64,000 nucleotides of DNA. Origin: Gavia stellata. Taxonomy: Eukaryota; Chordata; Aves; Gaviiformes; Gaviidae. The DNA lies in the NCBI RefSeq assembly GCF_030936135.1, contig NC_082603.1, forward strand, positions 16,708,880-16,772,879, in the 5' to 3' direction. The notes under the pieces were generated by a model. It had not been told where the DNA came from and searched no databases. It worked only from the letters and a program-made list of their open reading frames with translations. The translations under genes and the position numbers were made by a program. Below, piece after piece: positions 41,601 through 51,800 of the stretch (the stretch's first letter is position 1; the number at the start of each line of letters is the position of its first letter).

Positions 41601-42817
41601 TAGTGGTCAAGCTACATGAGGAAAGCATGCACTGTAATTACTTTTTCCATCAGCTATCATCGTTACCAGCCATATTTGTTTCCTTAGACTGTGCTTGCTG
41701 TACAAATAAAAATCATTTCTTTTTATGTCCACCTCTTCCTTCCCCCAATAAAGATGGGCACCAACAAGTGTGCCAGTCAGGCAGGCATGACTGCTTATGG
41801 AACTAGAAGACACCTCTATGATCCAAAAATGCAAACTGATAAGCCATTTGACCAGACGACAATTAGCCTACAGATGGGCACTAACAAAGGAGCCAGTCAG
41901 GTAAGCAGGACTGCATGTGACACTTGTAGAGCAGATACAAGTCTCAGCCTGGGAGAGCTCGGTGGGATATGAGAGTCTGTGAGTTGCGTGCAGCAGCAGA
42001 GTCTAACTGGCAGCAGTGAGAGGATACAGTTCAGCTGTGCTTTTATGCAGTAATTGAAGAACTTGAATTTCTTATCACTATCCAGTGTGTTCTGTGCTGA
42101 ATATCTTAAGATGTAAAAATAACCTCATGCTTCTAGAATTTATGGCTGGCTGTGTTACACCAGAAGAAAACAGTAACTTCATTTCAAGTACTAACTAGAC
42201 AGAGGCAAAAAAGAAATTGCTTCCTGGGCGCTACCTCAGTCCAAACACTTAATCTGTTCTCTCCAAAGAGGGAAATAAACTGGACATTTCTGCAAGGACT
42301 TTCTTCTGTGACTTACCTACTAGTGAAGACACGCTGCTGTGCTATGTTTTGTTATACTTTAATTCTTAATTTCTAGCACTTCCAGTAAGGTTGTACTAGT
42401 TGTAATTATAAATCTAGTCATCACAGCTCTTGACCTTCTTACTGAATCTCTACAATCCTGTTTTATTAGGCTGGTATGCTGGCACCAGGTACCAGGAGAG
42501 ACATCTATGATCAGAAGCACATATTACAACCTGTGGATAACTCAACTATTTCATTACAAATGGGTACCAACAAAGTAGCTTCACAGAAGGGAATGAGTGT
42601 GTATGGGCTTGGACGACAAGTGTATGACCCCAAGTACTGTGCTGCACCAACAGAACCTGTCATTCATAATGGCAGCCAAGGAACAGGAACTAATGGGTCA
42701 GAAATCAGCGATAGCGATTATCAGGCAGAATACCCAGATGACTATCACGGAGAGTACCAAGATGACTATCAAAGAGATTACCATGGTCAGTACAGTGACC
42801 AGGGCATTGATTATTAG
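17603..42817 (+). CDS. CNN3: CNN3, calponin-3 (acidic calponin), complete spliced gene
   Basis: Joining 17603-17659, 38169-38290, 38739-38805, 40257-40394, 40911-41027, 41754-41900 and 42470-42817 gives an uninterrupted 331-residue protein; human calponin-3 has 329. All introns are GT-AG. Residues about 25-130 form the calponin-homology domain ([30 protein letters not shown]). Three calponin-like repeats follow, each built on LQMGTNKxASQ, near residues 165-189, 205-229 and 244-268. The tail from about 296 is acidic and tyrosine-rich and ends SDQGIDY, which marks CNN3 rather than CNN1 or CNN2. Calponin-3 binds F-actin and modulates actomyosin ATPase in non-muscle and smooth-muscle cells, affecting stress fibres, cell fusion and neuronal morphology. 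The gene lies downstream of ALG14 on the same strand and converges on SLC44A3. Confidence 0.98.
18154..18174 (+). repeat. GAGCG short tandem repeat
   Basis: Four consecutive copies of GAGCG-type units within the CpG island just upstream of the second promoter-like block. Confidence 0.7.
18205..18454 (+). promoter_or_regulatory. CNN3: Candidate alternative CNN3 promoter and non-coding first exon
   Basis: Within about 110 bases lie a TEAD-type CATTCC (18215-18220), a CRE/AP-1-like TGACATCA (18228-18235), a forward CCAAT box (18256-18260) and four tandem CCCCG units forming GC boxes (about 18305-18328). A plausible splice donor, CAGG|GTGAGC, follows with the exon end at 18454. The only in-frame ATG-initiated open frame (18236) stops before that donor. 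A transcript from here joined to exon 2 would therefore lack the normal start codon, and its next in-frame Met is in exon 4. This is inference from motif arrangement; it could equally be an enhancer part of the same island. Confidence 0.4.
20372..20402 (+). repeat. C-run followed by T-run
   Basis: Nineteen C (20372-20390) directly followed by twelve T (20391-20402), in CNN3 intron 1. The minus strand reads as an A-run followed by a G-run. Length is likely variable between individuals and hard to sequence. Confidence 0.85.
22841..23335 (-). other. Unidentified antisense open frame in CNN3 intron 1, with an A-tract
   Basis: About 164 codons are open on the minus strand, unusually long for this AT-rich intron. 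The frame opens after a TAG with TTG and has no ATG until about residue 57. The product is Lys/Gln/Arg-rich, includes a basic [10 protein letters not shown] segment, and has no domain I recognise. Near its end the minus strand has an A-run of about 17 (22904-22919 on +), read as poly-Lys. This could be an old retrocopy fragment ending in a poly(A) tail, or a chance frame. I do not call it a gene. Confidence 0.25.
27234..27266 (+). repeat. Imperfect 16-17 bp tandem duplication
   Basis: Two adjacent copies of CACGTAAT(T)GTAACCCA differing by one base, in CNN3 intron 1. Confidence 0.6.
35328..35369 (+). repeat. Perfect 21-bp tandem duplication
   Basis: The unit AGTTGTATTCCAGACAATTC plus a final C occurs twice in a row (35328-35348 and 35349-35369) without mismatch, in CNN3 intron 1. 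The identity suggests a recent slippage or duplication event. Confidence 0.85.
36100..36124 (+). repeat. Perfect hairpin, 9-bp GC-rich stem
   Basis: GGTAGCCCC (36100-36108) and GGGGCTACC (36116-36124) are exact reverse complements separated by seven bases, in CNN3 intron 1. The flanks do not extend the stem, so it is too short for a microRNA precursor. Function is unknown. Confidence 0.6.
38094..38113 (+). repeat. Poly-G run upstream of CNN3 exon 2
   Basis: Twenty consecutive G end about 55 bases before the exon 2 acceptor, followed by GGAAGAG. G-runs near splice sites can bind hnRNP H/F or fold into quadruplexes; whether that happens here is unknown. Expect sequencing uncertainty in its length. 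Confidence 0.85.
38169..38290 (+). CDS. CNN3: CNN3 coding exon 2
   Basis: Follows the acceptor GTTACAG, starts [20 protein letters not shown] and ends with GA of a Glu codon at the donor GTAAGC. Encodes the start of the calponin-homology domain. Long intron 1 precedes it. Confidence 0.97.
38739..38805 (+). CDS. CNN3: CNN3 coding exon 3
   Basis: 67 nt after CTCCCCAG. The first G completes the split Glu codon, then [20 protein letters not shown] and HQ, ending phase 0 at the donor GTAAAA. Middle of the calponin-homology domain. Confidence 0.97.
39666..39732 (+). other. CNN3: Candidate cryptic or poison exon in CNN3 intron 3
   Basis: A strong pyrimidine-rich acceptor (CTTGCTTTCCAG, ending 39665) and a good donor (GGAG|GTGAGC, at 39733) bound 67 bases with no stop in the incoming phase 0. 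Because 67 is not a multiple of three, inclusion between exons 3 and 4 would shift exon 4 and reach a TGA within it, predicting nonsense-mediated decay. The peptide ([15 protein letters not shown]...) is not part of known calponins. Usage is unproven. Confidence 0.3.
39753..39862 (+). repeat. 55-bp imperfect tandem duplication
   Basis: Copies 39753-39807 and 39808-39862 share AAACCAAGTTAA, TTCTTACTAT, CACAT and TTTTTATTTTACTCAAA in the same order with a few substitutions. It lies in CNN3 intron 3, just downstream of the candidate cryptic exon. Confidence 0.85.
40001..40055 (+). mobile_element. Probable CR1-type LINE 3' fragment
   Basis: CACTGATGGAGAGATGCC followed by AGGCTAGATAGACC resembles the 3' UTR signature of old amniote CR1 elements (CACTGTTGGAGACAGGAT... 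GGGCTAGATGGACC). It is short and diverged, so the call is tentative. CNN3 intron 3. Confidence 0.45.
40257..40394 (+). CDS. CNN3: CNN3 coding exon 4
   Basis: 46 codons after [28 protein letters not shown] through [14 protein letters not shown], donor GTAAGT. End of the calponin-homology domain. Confidence 0.97.
40911..41027 (+). CDS. CNN3: CNN3 coding exon 5
   Basis: 39 codons after [29 protein letters not shown] through AGQSVIGLQ, donor GTGAGT. Covers the linker to the first calponin repeat, the region of actin binding and calmodulin binding in the family. Confidence 0.97.
41754..41900 (+). CDS. CNN3: CNN3 coding exon 6
   Basis: 49 codons after CCCAATAAAG, a weak acceptor with purines near the AG. 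Carries calponin repeat 1 ([20 protein letters not shown]) and the start of repeat 2 (MGTNKGASQ); donor GTAAGC. Confidence 0.97.
42470..42817 (+). CDS. CNN3: CNN3 coding exon 7 and stop
   Basis: 116 codons including TAG (42815-42817). Completes repeat 2 ([16 protein letters not shown]), holds repeat 3 ([20 protein letters not shown]) and the acidic Tyr/Asp/Glu-rich tail with repeated DDY and EYQ units ending SDQGIDY. Confidence 0.97.
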   Translation, partial: AGMLAPGTRRDIYDQKHILQPVDNSTISLQMGTNKVASQKGMSVYGLGRQVYDPKYCAAPTEPVIHNGSQGTGTNGSEISDSDYQAEYPDDYHGEYQDDYQRDYHGQYSDQGIDY

Positions 42818-43585
42818 CTTTGCATCAAAAGTTCAGTATTAGTCCATTATTTTATTCAGTAAGAACGAAACTAGCCTTGTGGAATTGTTACCTGTCTTTC
42901 CTACACACTATGCTTAATGTACCTAAAGAAATATTGCCTTACATACATTCCTTTTTCCTTTCTCTGCCCTTTCCCTGTCTAGTTGCCTTTAGTGCTGTAA
43001 CAGTTGTAGTCTACAGCATAAACAATAACTGCGTATGAAGTAAAAGGAATACTGTGAAGGGGGGAGTGCTCTTGTACAGCCAGGTCGTCTAATAAGGAGC
43101 TATGCATTTTCACAGTCTCTACTTAAGTAGGTATTTACATACCACATTAAGCCTTCATTTTACATATTTACAGCTTTTCTGTTTTCCAGATGAGATAAAA
43201 GAATTTCATGCTTAAAGTTAAATGTGGTCTTTGCCAATTAAATCTAAGACATCACATTAGTGATTTAAATATCATTACAATGTTTCTAAGGTATTGTTTG
43301 CTAATGGTAAGTCCTGCATTAGACATAAGTGTGCATTTGTGATTGTGTATTCATTCCATTATCAACACTGACCAAACTCCTAGAAATAGCTGTCTTACTA
43401 AAAAGGGAGCTTGTACAAAGTCTTGAGCCAACAGAAGTCCCATGATTGATGGTGCATTTACCTTTTATTGTGCCATAATATATCCATGTAGAAATGCTTC
43501 TTTTTCCTTGAACTGTATTTATTGCCACACTTCTCAAACTGATCCCAGTGTATTTTTATAAATAAATATTTTTTCTTAAAGGTAC
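42818..43585 (+). promoter_or_regulatory. CNN3: CNN3 3' UTR and poly(A) signal
   Basis: About 750 bases of AT-rich non-coding sequence after the stop, with a canonical AATAAA at 43561-43566 preceded by TATTTTTAT. The mRNA probably ends about 15-25 bases later. Open frames here are chance. Confidence 0.8.
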
Positions 43586-44433
43586 ATAGAAGATCCTGTC
43601 TCGTTTGTCATGCTACTATTCTTAAATATTAGATGCCACAAAAATAATTCCCAAATCAGCATCACCTTTGCCTGTGTTAAAGGTAACATAGAACTGCTGT
43701 CTCTTGTGGTTCGGGTTCTTTCTTTTCCATGGGATTTAATCTAACAGCCTTGTAAAAAGTCTCCTGGGAGTGAGTGACAGTGACTTAACAGGAAAGGAAT
43801 GTAGCTCCTTTACAGCAGAGTTCACTTCCCCTCTACATGACTTGTGAGGTTATGAGCAGAGATCCTTAGCTGTTCACTAAATCCCTGCCCTTTTCTCAAG
43901 GCAAACAAGGAACTGCGCATATTTAACGCTGCCTCTGCTTCAGCCTATAGCTTTAATACCATCATTCTCAGAACTCAAAACACCCTTGCTTTAGAGTATG
44001 CAAAGAGATAACCCAGTCTTTCTGCCTGCTGGTCTGCAATCCAAGTTCTTTAGTTACCGATAGCAGAGCCTTATTCCTAAATGGAAAATGCTTTCGTCCT
44101 CACCATGGAGTGCAGACAGGCTGTCCTCATTTACCTGGGCTGTTTTTAACAGGAGAAAAAAGAGCATGTGATAAATGGGGGACACTGTTGCTGATACTAA
44201 CTTCTGTAAAAAAAACTACAGGTATTTTAAAAGTATTTACTGCAGATTAAGCTTACTTAGATTAACATATAAAATGTTTTATACTTGCAAGTTCTGGACT
44301 TGTGAAGGATTCTTCCCTCAAGACTAGAGATTGTGCTTTGCTCCATTATCTTTGGGTGTGATGTGGTGAGTGACTTTCAACTGACCTATTTGTTGAATAA
44401 GTCTTAAGCTTATTTATTTCACGAAATTTAAAT

Positions 44434-44540
44434 TTGAAAAGACCTCTGGAGGTCACTGGTCCAAGCCCTGCTTCTGAGGCAAGAGAATTACCAAGATGTC
44501 TCTAAAGACCTGCTCTTCCTGAGCTATACTATTTCCCCCC
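44434..44540 (-). mobile_element. Degraded CR1 LINE 3' end
   Basis: GACCTCTGGAGGTCACTGGT followed by CCAAGCCC reads as the reverse complement of the CR1 3' region (typical ACCTCTGGAGATCATCTGGTCCAACCC). The remaining sequence is strongly diverged. Confidence 0.6.
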
Positions 44541-45585
44541 TTCAAAATAATAGCATTTAACAATTTAGAACTATTATATTGAATGCTGAAAAACAGTGCT
44601 ATGATCAACAACAAAAGCTTTGCTGCTTTCATAGTTTGGGTGAAAGCAGGGCCTCTTTTTGAAAGCCTGAACCATGCCCTCCTGCTCTAAACTGCTTGTG
44701 CACATTTATTACATACATACTTGAACAGAGGAAACAAAACAACACACAAACTGTTCTCAGCATGCCTGTTTGTTTTTTTTTTTCATCCACAGAGCTATCC
44801 AGTGGCATCGTAACTGAATTAGTGAGAGTTTGAAGTAGACACCAAGCAAGACCAAATGCAAACTGCCTTGCTTAAAACAATAAGCAGTAATACTTAGCCA
44901 TTTTCTGGTATACTGACAGCAGTAGTTCCCCATCTCCTATTTTTAAGGAATATAGTTGTAAAAGTACCTTTCATTCCTCTGAATCCAGTCTTCCATAGCC
45001 GGAGGAAAGAAGAGTCCACACCCTATTGGGCTGCTTTGCAGGCCAGACGTTGAAATACCAAAAGCATCTTGGACAAGCATCAGTACCTGAACTGGTACTA
45101 CATATTCACACGTGCTGTGCCTACATCCAACCCCACCACCTCCTTCCAGCCTGCTTTATAGTTGCCTGACTACAATCTCCTACAGGGGAAGACAGCAATG
45201 AGAAACAAGTGCTAAGTAGCATCAGCTTTCGTAGGGGTGCTTTATCCCTCTAACTCAGGTGAGAGGACTCAGGCCCCACCACACAGGAATGCTACAGTTG
45301 GAGGTTGTTGACAATTGCTCTTGGAATGTAAGTAAGATTGGGAGGTCCTGCATTGCACCTGAAAGCTATAAACCTATGCTTTGTGTACAAAATTGAATTA
45401 AAAGGTATACATTCAGAACTCTTCTGCAAAAATACACATGACTCTGAAAACATATTGTCACAGTTGTAATTTCTGGACTATGGGCAGTACAGCATTGCAA
45501 ATTTGTAGTAAGTGTCTTTTCAGACACTTTCTCCACTCAGGAACTGCAGTGAAGGCAACGACAGTGCATCTTAGTCGCAATGAAC

Positions 45586-45640
45586 AGAATCATAGAATCA
45601 CTGAGATGGGAGGGGATGTCTGGAGCTCGTCTAGGGATTA
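45586..45640 (-). mobile_element. CR1 LINE 3' terminus
   Basis: AATCATAGAATCACTGAGAT and GGGAGGGGATGTCTGGAGC match the reverse complement of the avian CR1 3' end, including the terminal ATTCTATGAT-type repeat. Only the last 50-60 bases are recognisable. Confidence 0.65.
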
Positions 45641-48600
45641 TCTGAAAACAAGGACATACTTCTATAAAAATTTCCCTCCCTTTCTTCTACCCGAGAGTTC
45701 CTGAGTCAAGGGCCAAAACACACAGTGCGAGTATAAAATACAAACAGGAGAAAAATATTGTGTGTAATAAGAACAGATTTTTTTAACTCCCAAGCAAGCC
45801 TACTATGCTTTGTAAATTGGTAAACATCATTTTTACATTGTGGAGGCACTACTACTTGGAAGCAATCTTACTGGGACCTGTGGCAGAGGAAAAGTTTTGC
45901 CCCTCTGTAAGTACCATGTCTGCATGCTTCCTCACGGTTAGAGAGCTACTGCTTATTCAGCATGATTTTCAGTTCCCACAGCATCCACAAGCCAAGCACC
46001 AGAAGTACCCAAGTGTACAGTTTTAAATAATGAGAGATAGCAAGTCACAGCCAGTAGACGATCTGCTTCACCTGCCAGGCAGAAAGTAATTAATCTATTT
46101 CTTTCCCTTTTTCATCATCTATCCCGTATTCATCAACTTCTTGAAGTAGCTCATATTAAAGTAGACAAAAGTTAATTACATGAAGAATAAAAGGCAAGTA
46201 TTTATTAGCATACCCTAGCAGATAACTAGTCTCCTTTCAAGAGCAGCTCAGATACAGTATTTAGCTGAAACACTTGTCATTCAGGCCATCAATGAGCTTT
46301 TCTGTATGTCACTTCCAAGCTGTGACTAATCAAAGGTTTATTAATCTATCATTATGGCAGCTTACGAGTCACTTACCTGCAGTAATGTCACTTCCTATAC
46401 TGATGTGTACTTTACTGAAATCCCTAGTTGGAGTCATCTTCCCACCTCAAACCTCTCCTCAAACAAAAGGTTAAAAGAGCTTTTGAATAAAGAGAATAAA
46501 ATCATGTGCCACAGAGTAAAATCTAGAACTACCCCATACTCAACGAGGTGGAGCCCATGAAAGTGTATTATAACCAGAGTCCAGGTATAAAGTTTAAACA
46601 AACCTCAGAATTGCTCACAAGAAAATGCTGACAGACTGTTACCAAGTTACTCTTTAAAGTGTCTACACTTACCATGTCCCTCTTCTGACTAGAGCCCTGA
46701 CAGTCTCTTTGCTACATTCCTCCATGATATTTTGTATTTCACATCCATGTTACAGCTAACATTTCCATTAAGTATTATTTATAACATCCTTTTATCTCAT
46801 TTTTGTCCAGCCACTGCTCATCTGCTACTTCTTTGTCAAGCTTTAAATCCAGACACAAATTTTTCTGCTTTCTTTGTCTTTTCAGTTGCAAAGGGAAAGT
46901 AGTTTTTTATTTTTATTTACAAAAAAAGGACTATTCCTCATCTGCCCTTTGGAGGGGAGCCAGTGGATAGTTTATGGTACCGACTTGTAAAAACCATTCC
47001 CAAAACAGTATAATTAAAACAAAGACACCTACCTCATAACCATTAATTATCTTGACTACAGAGAATTTCTATCAGTGGTGATTTCCATCAATGAGCTCAG
47101 TACAGTTCCTTATGTGGTTGCACTGGCTGTTCAGATACACAGAATAGATCAGGAAACAGTCATCTCAGAGTGCTGCCTCTACAAATGTTTCTGTGTTTAC
47201 TGATCCAGGGATGTCTGGTCCAGTGTCCCCAGAGAAGCATCAAAAAACCCCATGTTAGCTGACACACCAAAAAGCTAAAAAGGACAGCTCCATGACCTTG
47301 TCGACTTAGTATTTTTAGTCTGACAACACAGAAATTTACAAGGAGTTCGTTTATTAACAACTTCCGGGCCATCGTAACAAGTACATTAATAAAAATCAGA
47401 TGTGCCGACACACAAAGTACATTATTCATACAAACAGATTGTGTGTTATTTTACCAGTGCAGAAGGTACAACAGAGATTTAGAGAATTAATACTTTGTCC
47501 TGGGGTATTGGCAATCTTTACTTTTTTCCTATGACTGTTTTTGCTGTTGCTTGTCTGTCTTCATACTTCCTGGTGCACTTCACATTCAAGTCTACAAAGA
47601 GAGAAAAAAAGGAGTCAAATAATGTGTAGCAGTAGCCCTATTACTGCATTTAAATGTCACAAGAGTAAACTAGGGAAATAATTAAGGTTCTTTTGTGTCC
47701 AAATCCACAATCCTCTTGCAGGGAATACCCCCACACACCCTACCTCATCCCACCCCACTCCCCGGTATCTGTGCTCTGCAAAAAGTTACTGAAGAATTCA
47801 GTAACAGACCCAAACACTGAAAAAATCAAGTACAACTCTCCCTCACTGCAGCAATAAACAGTGCTCTGTAGCCCAACTGCCTATAGCAGAATGCCCACAA
47901 GACTGCGTGAGGGTTCACTAGAGCCTGGTACCTCTTGAAAGCAGATCAAGAAAAATCACCAACATCTGTTACACTCATGTAAGAAGTAGCTAGGAGGACA
48001 CAAGACACTAGTAGTAGCATCCCGCAGGAGTAGGTGCCAGAGTGGCTGTTGCTACAGAATCTTTCTCCAGCAGCCCTGGCTTGGCCCCTCTGATGCTGGG
48101 GGAAAATCAGCCCAGATTCTGAACTTGCTGGGCAGCTTCTCAGGTTGGGCAATTTGCAGTATTTTTTCAGATGTCAGTTAGTCAGTGTTCATTCTCAGGA
48201 CTTTCCCAAGCCTGGGTGTGGGGCCTCAGCTTTTTTACCCCAGCATAAAACAGAGTAAACAAATACATACACTGATAGAAAAGAAACAAAGAAAAAGGGT
48301 GGGGGTGGAGAAGGAAGGCCTCTAAGCTCTGGTCTTACAGCTCTGGAACTTCAGCAGTTCCGGCATGAAATCAAGCAGACTACCCCTCTTCTGACTTTGC
48401 TATAGCAGACGTGTGAAGGACTATCTGAATAGGATTTATCTCCCGCCCCCTTGCCATTGTCCGATCTTTCTCTTCCTCTGCTGGGCACACTGGGAAATGG
48501 GAAGAATTGATGAGAACAAATATTTGATCCATCCATTTTGCACCAGCAGAGGCTTTCCTGGGGAGGGAAAGCAACAGAAGGAAAAACAGGATACTGGGTA

Positions 48601-48643
48601 CAGTATGTCGGTTGCCGTGAGACATCAGGAGGTACACAACAGC

Positions 48644-48820
48644 CTACGTCCATTCTTCTTGGGACATAAAGGCAAACACACTAGCTGGCAGATAAATACA
48701 TATCCCACACTCCTGTCTCACCATAGGTTGCAGCTCTGTCCCATCTTCACTGTCCTGGAAAGGCCTCAGGCTTCTGTGGTTTTGCCAGTCTGTTAACTTG
48801 TTACTCTGACTCACAAAGGT
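48644..48820 (-). CDS. SLC44A3: SLC44A3 terminal coding exon
   Basis: Follows the acceptor TTTTTGCTTGTAG and reads [20 protein letters not shown], then [15 protein letters not shown], paralleling the human CTL3 C terminus, which stops just after this VR. Here the frame continues for another 23 residues ([12 protein letters not shown]...EEWT) to a TAG at 48646-48644. A possible donor (ATG|GTGAGA, 48721) lies exactly at the point where homology ends, so splicing to a further exon is an alternative. Confidence 0.85.
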   Translation of the reverse strand, partial: TFVSQSNKLTDWQNHRSLRPFQDSEDGTELQPMVRQECGICIYLPASVFAFMSQEEWT

Positions 48821-51800
48821 CTACAAGCAAAAACCAGGGTGAGATCATTTGGGAATGCAAGCCATTATGTAAATAAAAATACCTGGTAAAAGAAGATAAT
48901 TAGCCTGGGGCTAAGAAACCATAGCTGGTTCCTAGCTGGATGACACTGAGTGATACTGGGAGGGTCTCTGGAGAGGCAGCAAGGGTGATGAATGCAACCG
49001 AGAAGGACAAATCAAGAATCTCTTACATCTCCTACTACAGGAATGAAGACTCTGGCTGTCTGAAATCCCTCACCCGGCTCTCCGCCCACTGCTGCATATT
49101 GTCCTGAGAGCCACAGAGCCTCCCTTCCACCCCCAGATGTTTGTAACACAGACGTCCCAAGTCAAATGCCTTCATGTGTTGGGAAACTCCAAGTTCTTGG
49201 CTACGTGAGTAAACTTACTCTTGATCATGCAATGAGGAAGAGTTTGGATGTGCTGCCCCCAGTTCTTCCATACAAGGTTATACAGCCTGCTTGGCTTGGA
49301 AGACTCCTTACCCCTGTGGAAAGTCCTCTCTTCACCCAAGGCCCTAGGGCATGGCTAACTACAAGGAGTTAAGACCAGAGTTAAAGAGAAACTACCACAA
49401 AGTTTGGAAGTGGAGAAAGGAAAAGCCTCTGTTTGTTTCATGACGGAGAATTGGCTTAAGAAGTATTTTAGCATTTGGCAAAACAGAGGGAGAAGAACAG
49501 AGGTCAAGGCTTCAGAGTTTTCCATTCAGTAACATTCCCATTCGGGACATGTGCTTAAGTACTGTTCTGAATTAAGGCCAAAGAATATCTATTTGCTTTC
49601 TGCTGTGCAAAGGGTTAAGCCTATCTTTAGGCTGCCTTTTTGTTTTCAACAAAATTCTATAAGCATTACAGGGAATCTAACAGCAGCATTAAAGAAAAAC
49701 AAAACAGTTCTTCTGACACTGTCCTGAAGAAATCCATCCAGAAGATTCGTATCATATGAGCTATTCTGGCTGCTGAGTTTGTTTTTCATGAATCACTAAG
49801 ATTTTCGTTGTCGCATGGTTTATGAAGGAAAAGACAGAACTGGCAAAAATATCATGAAAGGAAAAATCATCTGCATTTTCAAATATTCTCTTAATATGAA
49901 AGGGATGGCATATATACATTCAAATGCTTCAAATACAGCTATTAACTAAAGCTCTCCATCACTATTAGCTACGTAATGATCCTCCATGGAAATGCTTGTA
50001 ATACAATACAGTAATTGTAAGGGTAAAGACACAGAACAATCAGTCCAGAGGCAGAAGAATTGAATCAAGAGACAGAAGACAGTATTTTGGCAAAAGAATC
50101 TGTATAGGTATGAAGCAGAGCAACTCAAGTTTGCATGAAGTTTGTTCAGAACTACAGTATCCATACGAAGTGGATGGATACCTGACCTGCTACTGGCAAC
50201 CAGAAGCTCCTTGTTGTTTACTTTTGCTTGTCACTGTACAGTAAGTCGCAATAAATATAAACATCTAATCTTAGACCACCCCATGGATCAGCCTCTGCAG
50301 ATAACTCATCTATTTATTTATATTTTTTAATTACCAACAGTATATTGAACATATATCTAATAAGGCCTAAAAAGTCATCCATTACTTAAAGGGTATGATC
50401 TAAAAGAAGGCAGAAGATCATAGCTAGCACACAGGAGCCAGAGGGAGCCATTTACTTCAGTTTCTAAATTCACGTATGATTTATATCCCTGAGCCCATCC
50501 TGTTCTAAGGTGTTAGAAAGGAAATAGCATGGGTTGTGGATTCAAATTACTAGGTCTTGGAGGAACAAAAAGCCCCCAAAATGAATGGCTCAAATATCTT
50601 TGCTGTTATCACTGAGGTTTACCAGCAGTTCCTGATCCATAAAGTATGGCTTCTCTGCAGATCCATCATTTGTCTCCGTATCAATAGCAAAGCAAAGGAA
50701 CATGGCATCTGCTGTCACTTCAAACACAGACAGAAAGCTGTGGGACATCAGGTAGGCAAAAAATCCAACCAGCAACAGAGGAACTACCCAAGCTTGCAAT
50801 TCCCGATGGTAGTTAAATGCCATCAGTCCTCCAAAAACAGTAAAACATACAACAAACACCTGTGAAGGGCAATGAGAGGGACATGCAGCCTCATTAATCA
50901 TGTAGAAATGTTTATTAAAAAAACCAAAACCCCTAAAACCCTAAGGCAAATACATTACAGCCAATATTTTAACAGCACATCTCATCTGGGAGATAGCGAT
51001 GCAGTTTCTGGCAACACATAGTTGTCGCACTTTGTGTTCAATTTGGTGTGTAGATTCCATAGGGCAGAGGCAATCTTTTACTATGTATTTACCAAAGACT
51101 CGATGCAATGCGAACTGTAAGAGTGCCACCAAGGACACTACTGCAATCCAACTAAATAATTCTGTAAAGATTACAAAAAGGATTAAATTCCTCAAACATT
51201 ACCTTCTCTCCCGAACTCATTTTACAGCATTAACAACACTGAGTTTAACAGAGATAAATCTTACTTACTTTAGGTATAAGAAAAGAGAAACAAACCCTGA
51301 TTTTTCACAGAACAGTACTTTTCTTAGTCTTACCTTTCCTAGAAATAAGATAAAATCTCCAAAACAGCTAATGGATGCAAGTTTAGCAGAATTCTTTGCC
51401 AAAATAAAGACAGCATCCTTTGCTGACGTACAAAAACTTGTCCCATTTATGGCTGTGGTTGTGTATGCATGCTGAAATGAGAGAAGATAACAATGCAGTG
51501 AGAGAGGAAAGAGTCTTATAATCTAGATTTTACTTCAGCAAAATGCAAAGCCTTAAACTCTATTTGGAAATACTGACTTTAAGAATATAGAGTTATTTTG
51601 CATAATATGGCAATTTTATTTTAAGTAACTATAATAACTATGCTTCTAACTTCAAATAGTTTTTCTACATAACTTCCACCATTAGCAAATGCTAGAATAG
51701 TGACTAAATAAATTTCTGAACCCACCTTTCTCCAATTTATTTTAAAACACCAAAGTTCTCTACCCTAATTTTTGTTAATGAATACGACACAATTACCACA

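Larger units (their letters stand above)
43586..48643. other. Interval between the CNN3 and SLC44A3 coding ends
   Basis: Convergent-gene spacer of about 5 kb that must include the SLC44A3 3' UTR on the minus strand. The first AATAAA on the minus strand that I see after the SLC44A3 stop is at 47350-47355 (TTTATT on +), implying a 3' UTR of about 1.3 kb. Others lie at 46906-46911, 46338-46343 and 46201-46206. Two CR1 remnants are present. No other gene is supported. Confidence 0.6.

Noticed and set aside
47510..47595. Minus-strand acceptor (CTCTCTTTGTAG) followed by LNVKCTRKYEDRQATAKTVI and a stop
   Set aside because: The acceptor is strong, but the coding phase does not fit any recognised upstream SLC44A3 exon, and in phase 0 it reaches TGA at once. 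It may be 3' UTR or a decoy site.
49627..49656. Possible SLC44A3 terminal exon on the minus strand reading NFVENKKAA and stop
   Set aside because: It resembles the start of the CTL3 tail (SFVK) and is phase-compatible, but its acceptor is weak, and the exon at 48820-48644 matches the CTL3 C terminus far better and for much longer.
50920..50944. Telomere-like CCCTAAAACCCTAA
   Set aside because: Only two imperfect units are present, which is expected by chance.
50941..51195. 84-codon minus-strand frame with a hydrophobic start, between two SLC44A3 exons
   Set aside because: It lies wholly inside a 474-base intron, the flanking exons join directly in phase, and the peptide does not match any SLC44 segment.
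51442..51453. CArG-box match CCATTTATGG in a SLC44A3 exon (and again near 52284)
   Set aside because: One is coding sequence and the other intronic in a gene not known as an SRF target; the number of such matches in the window is what chance predicts.
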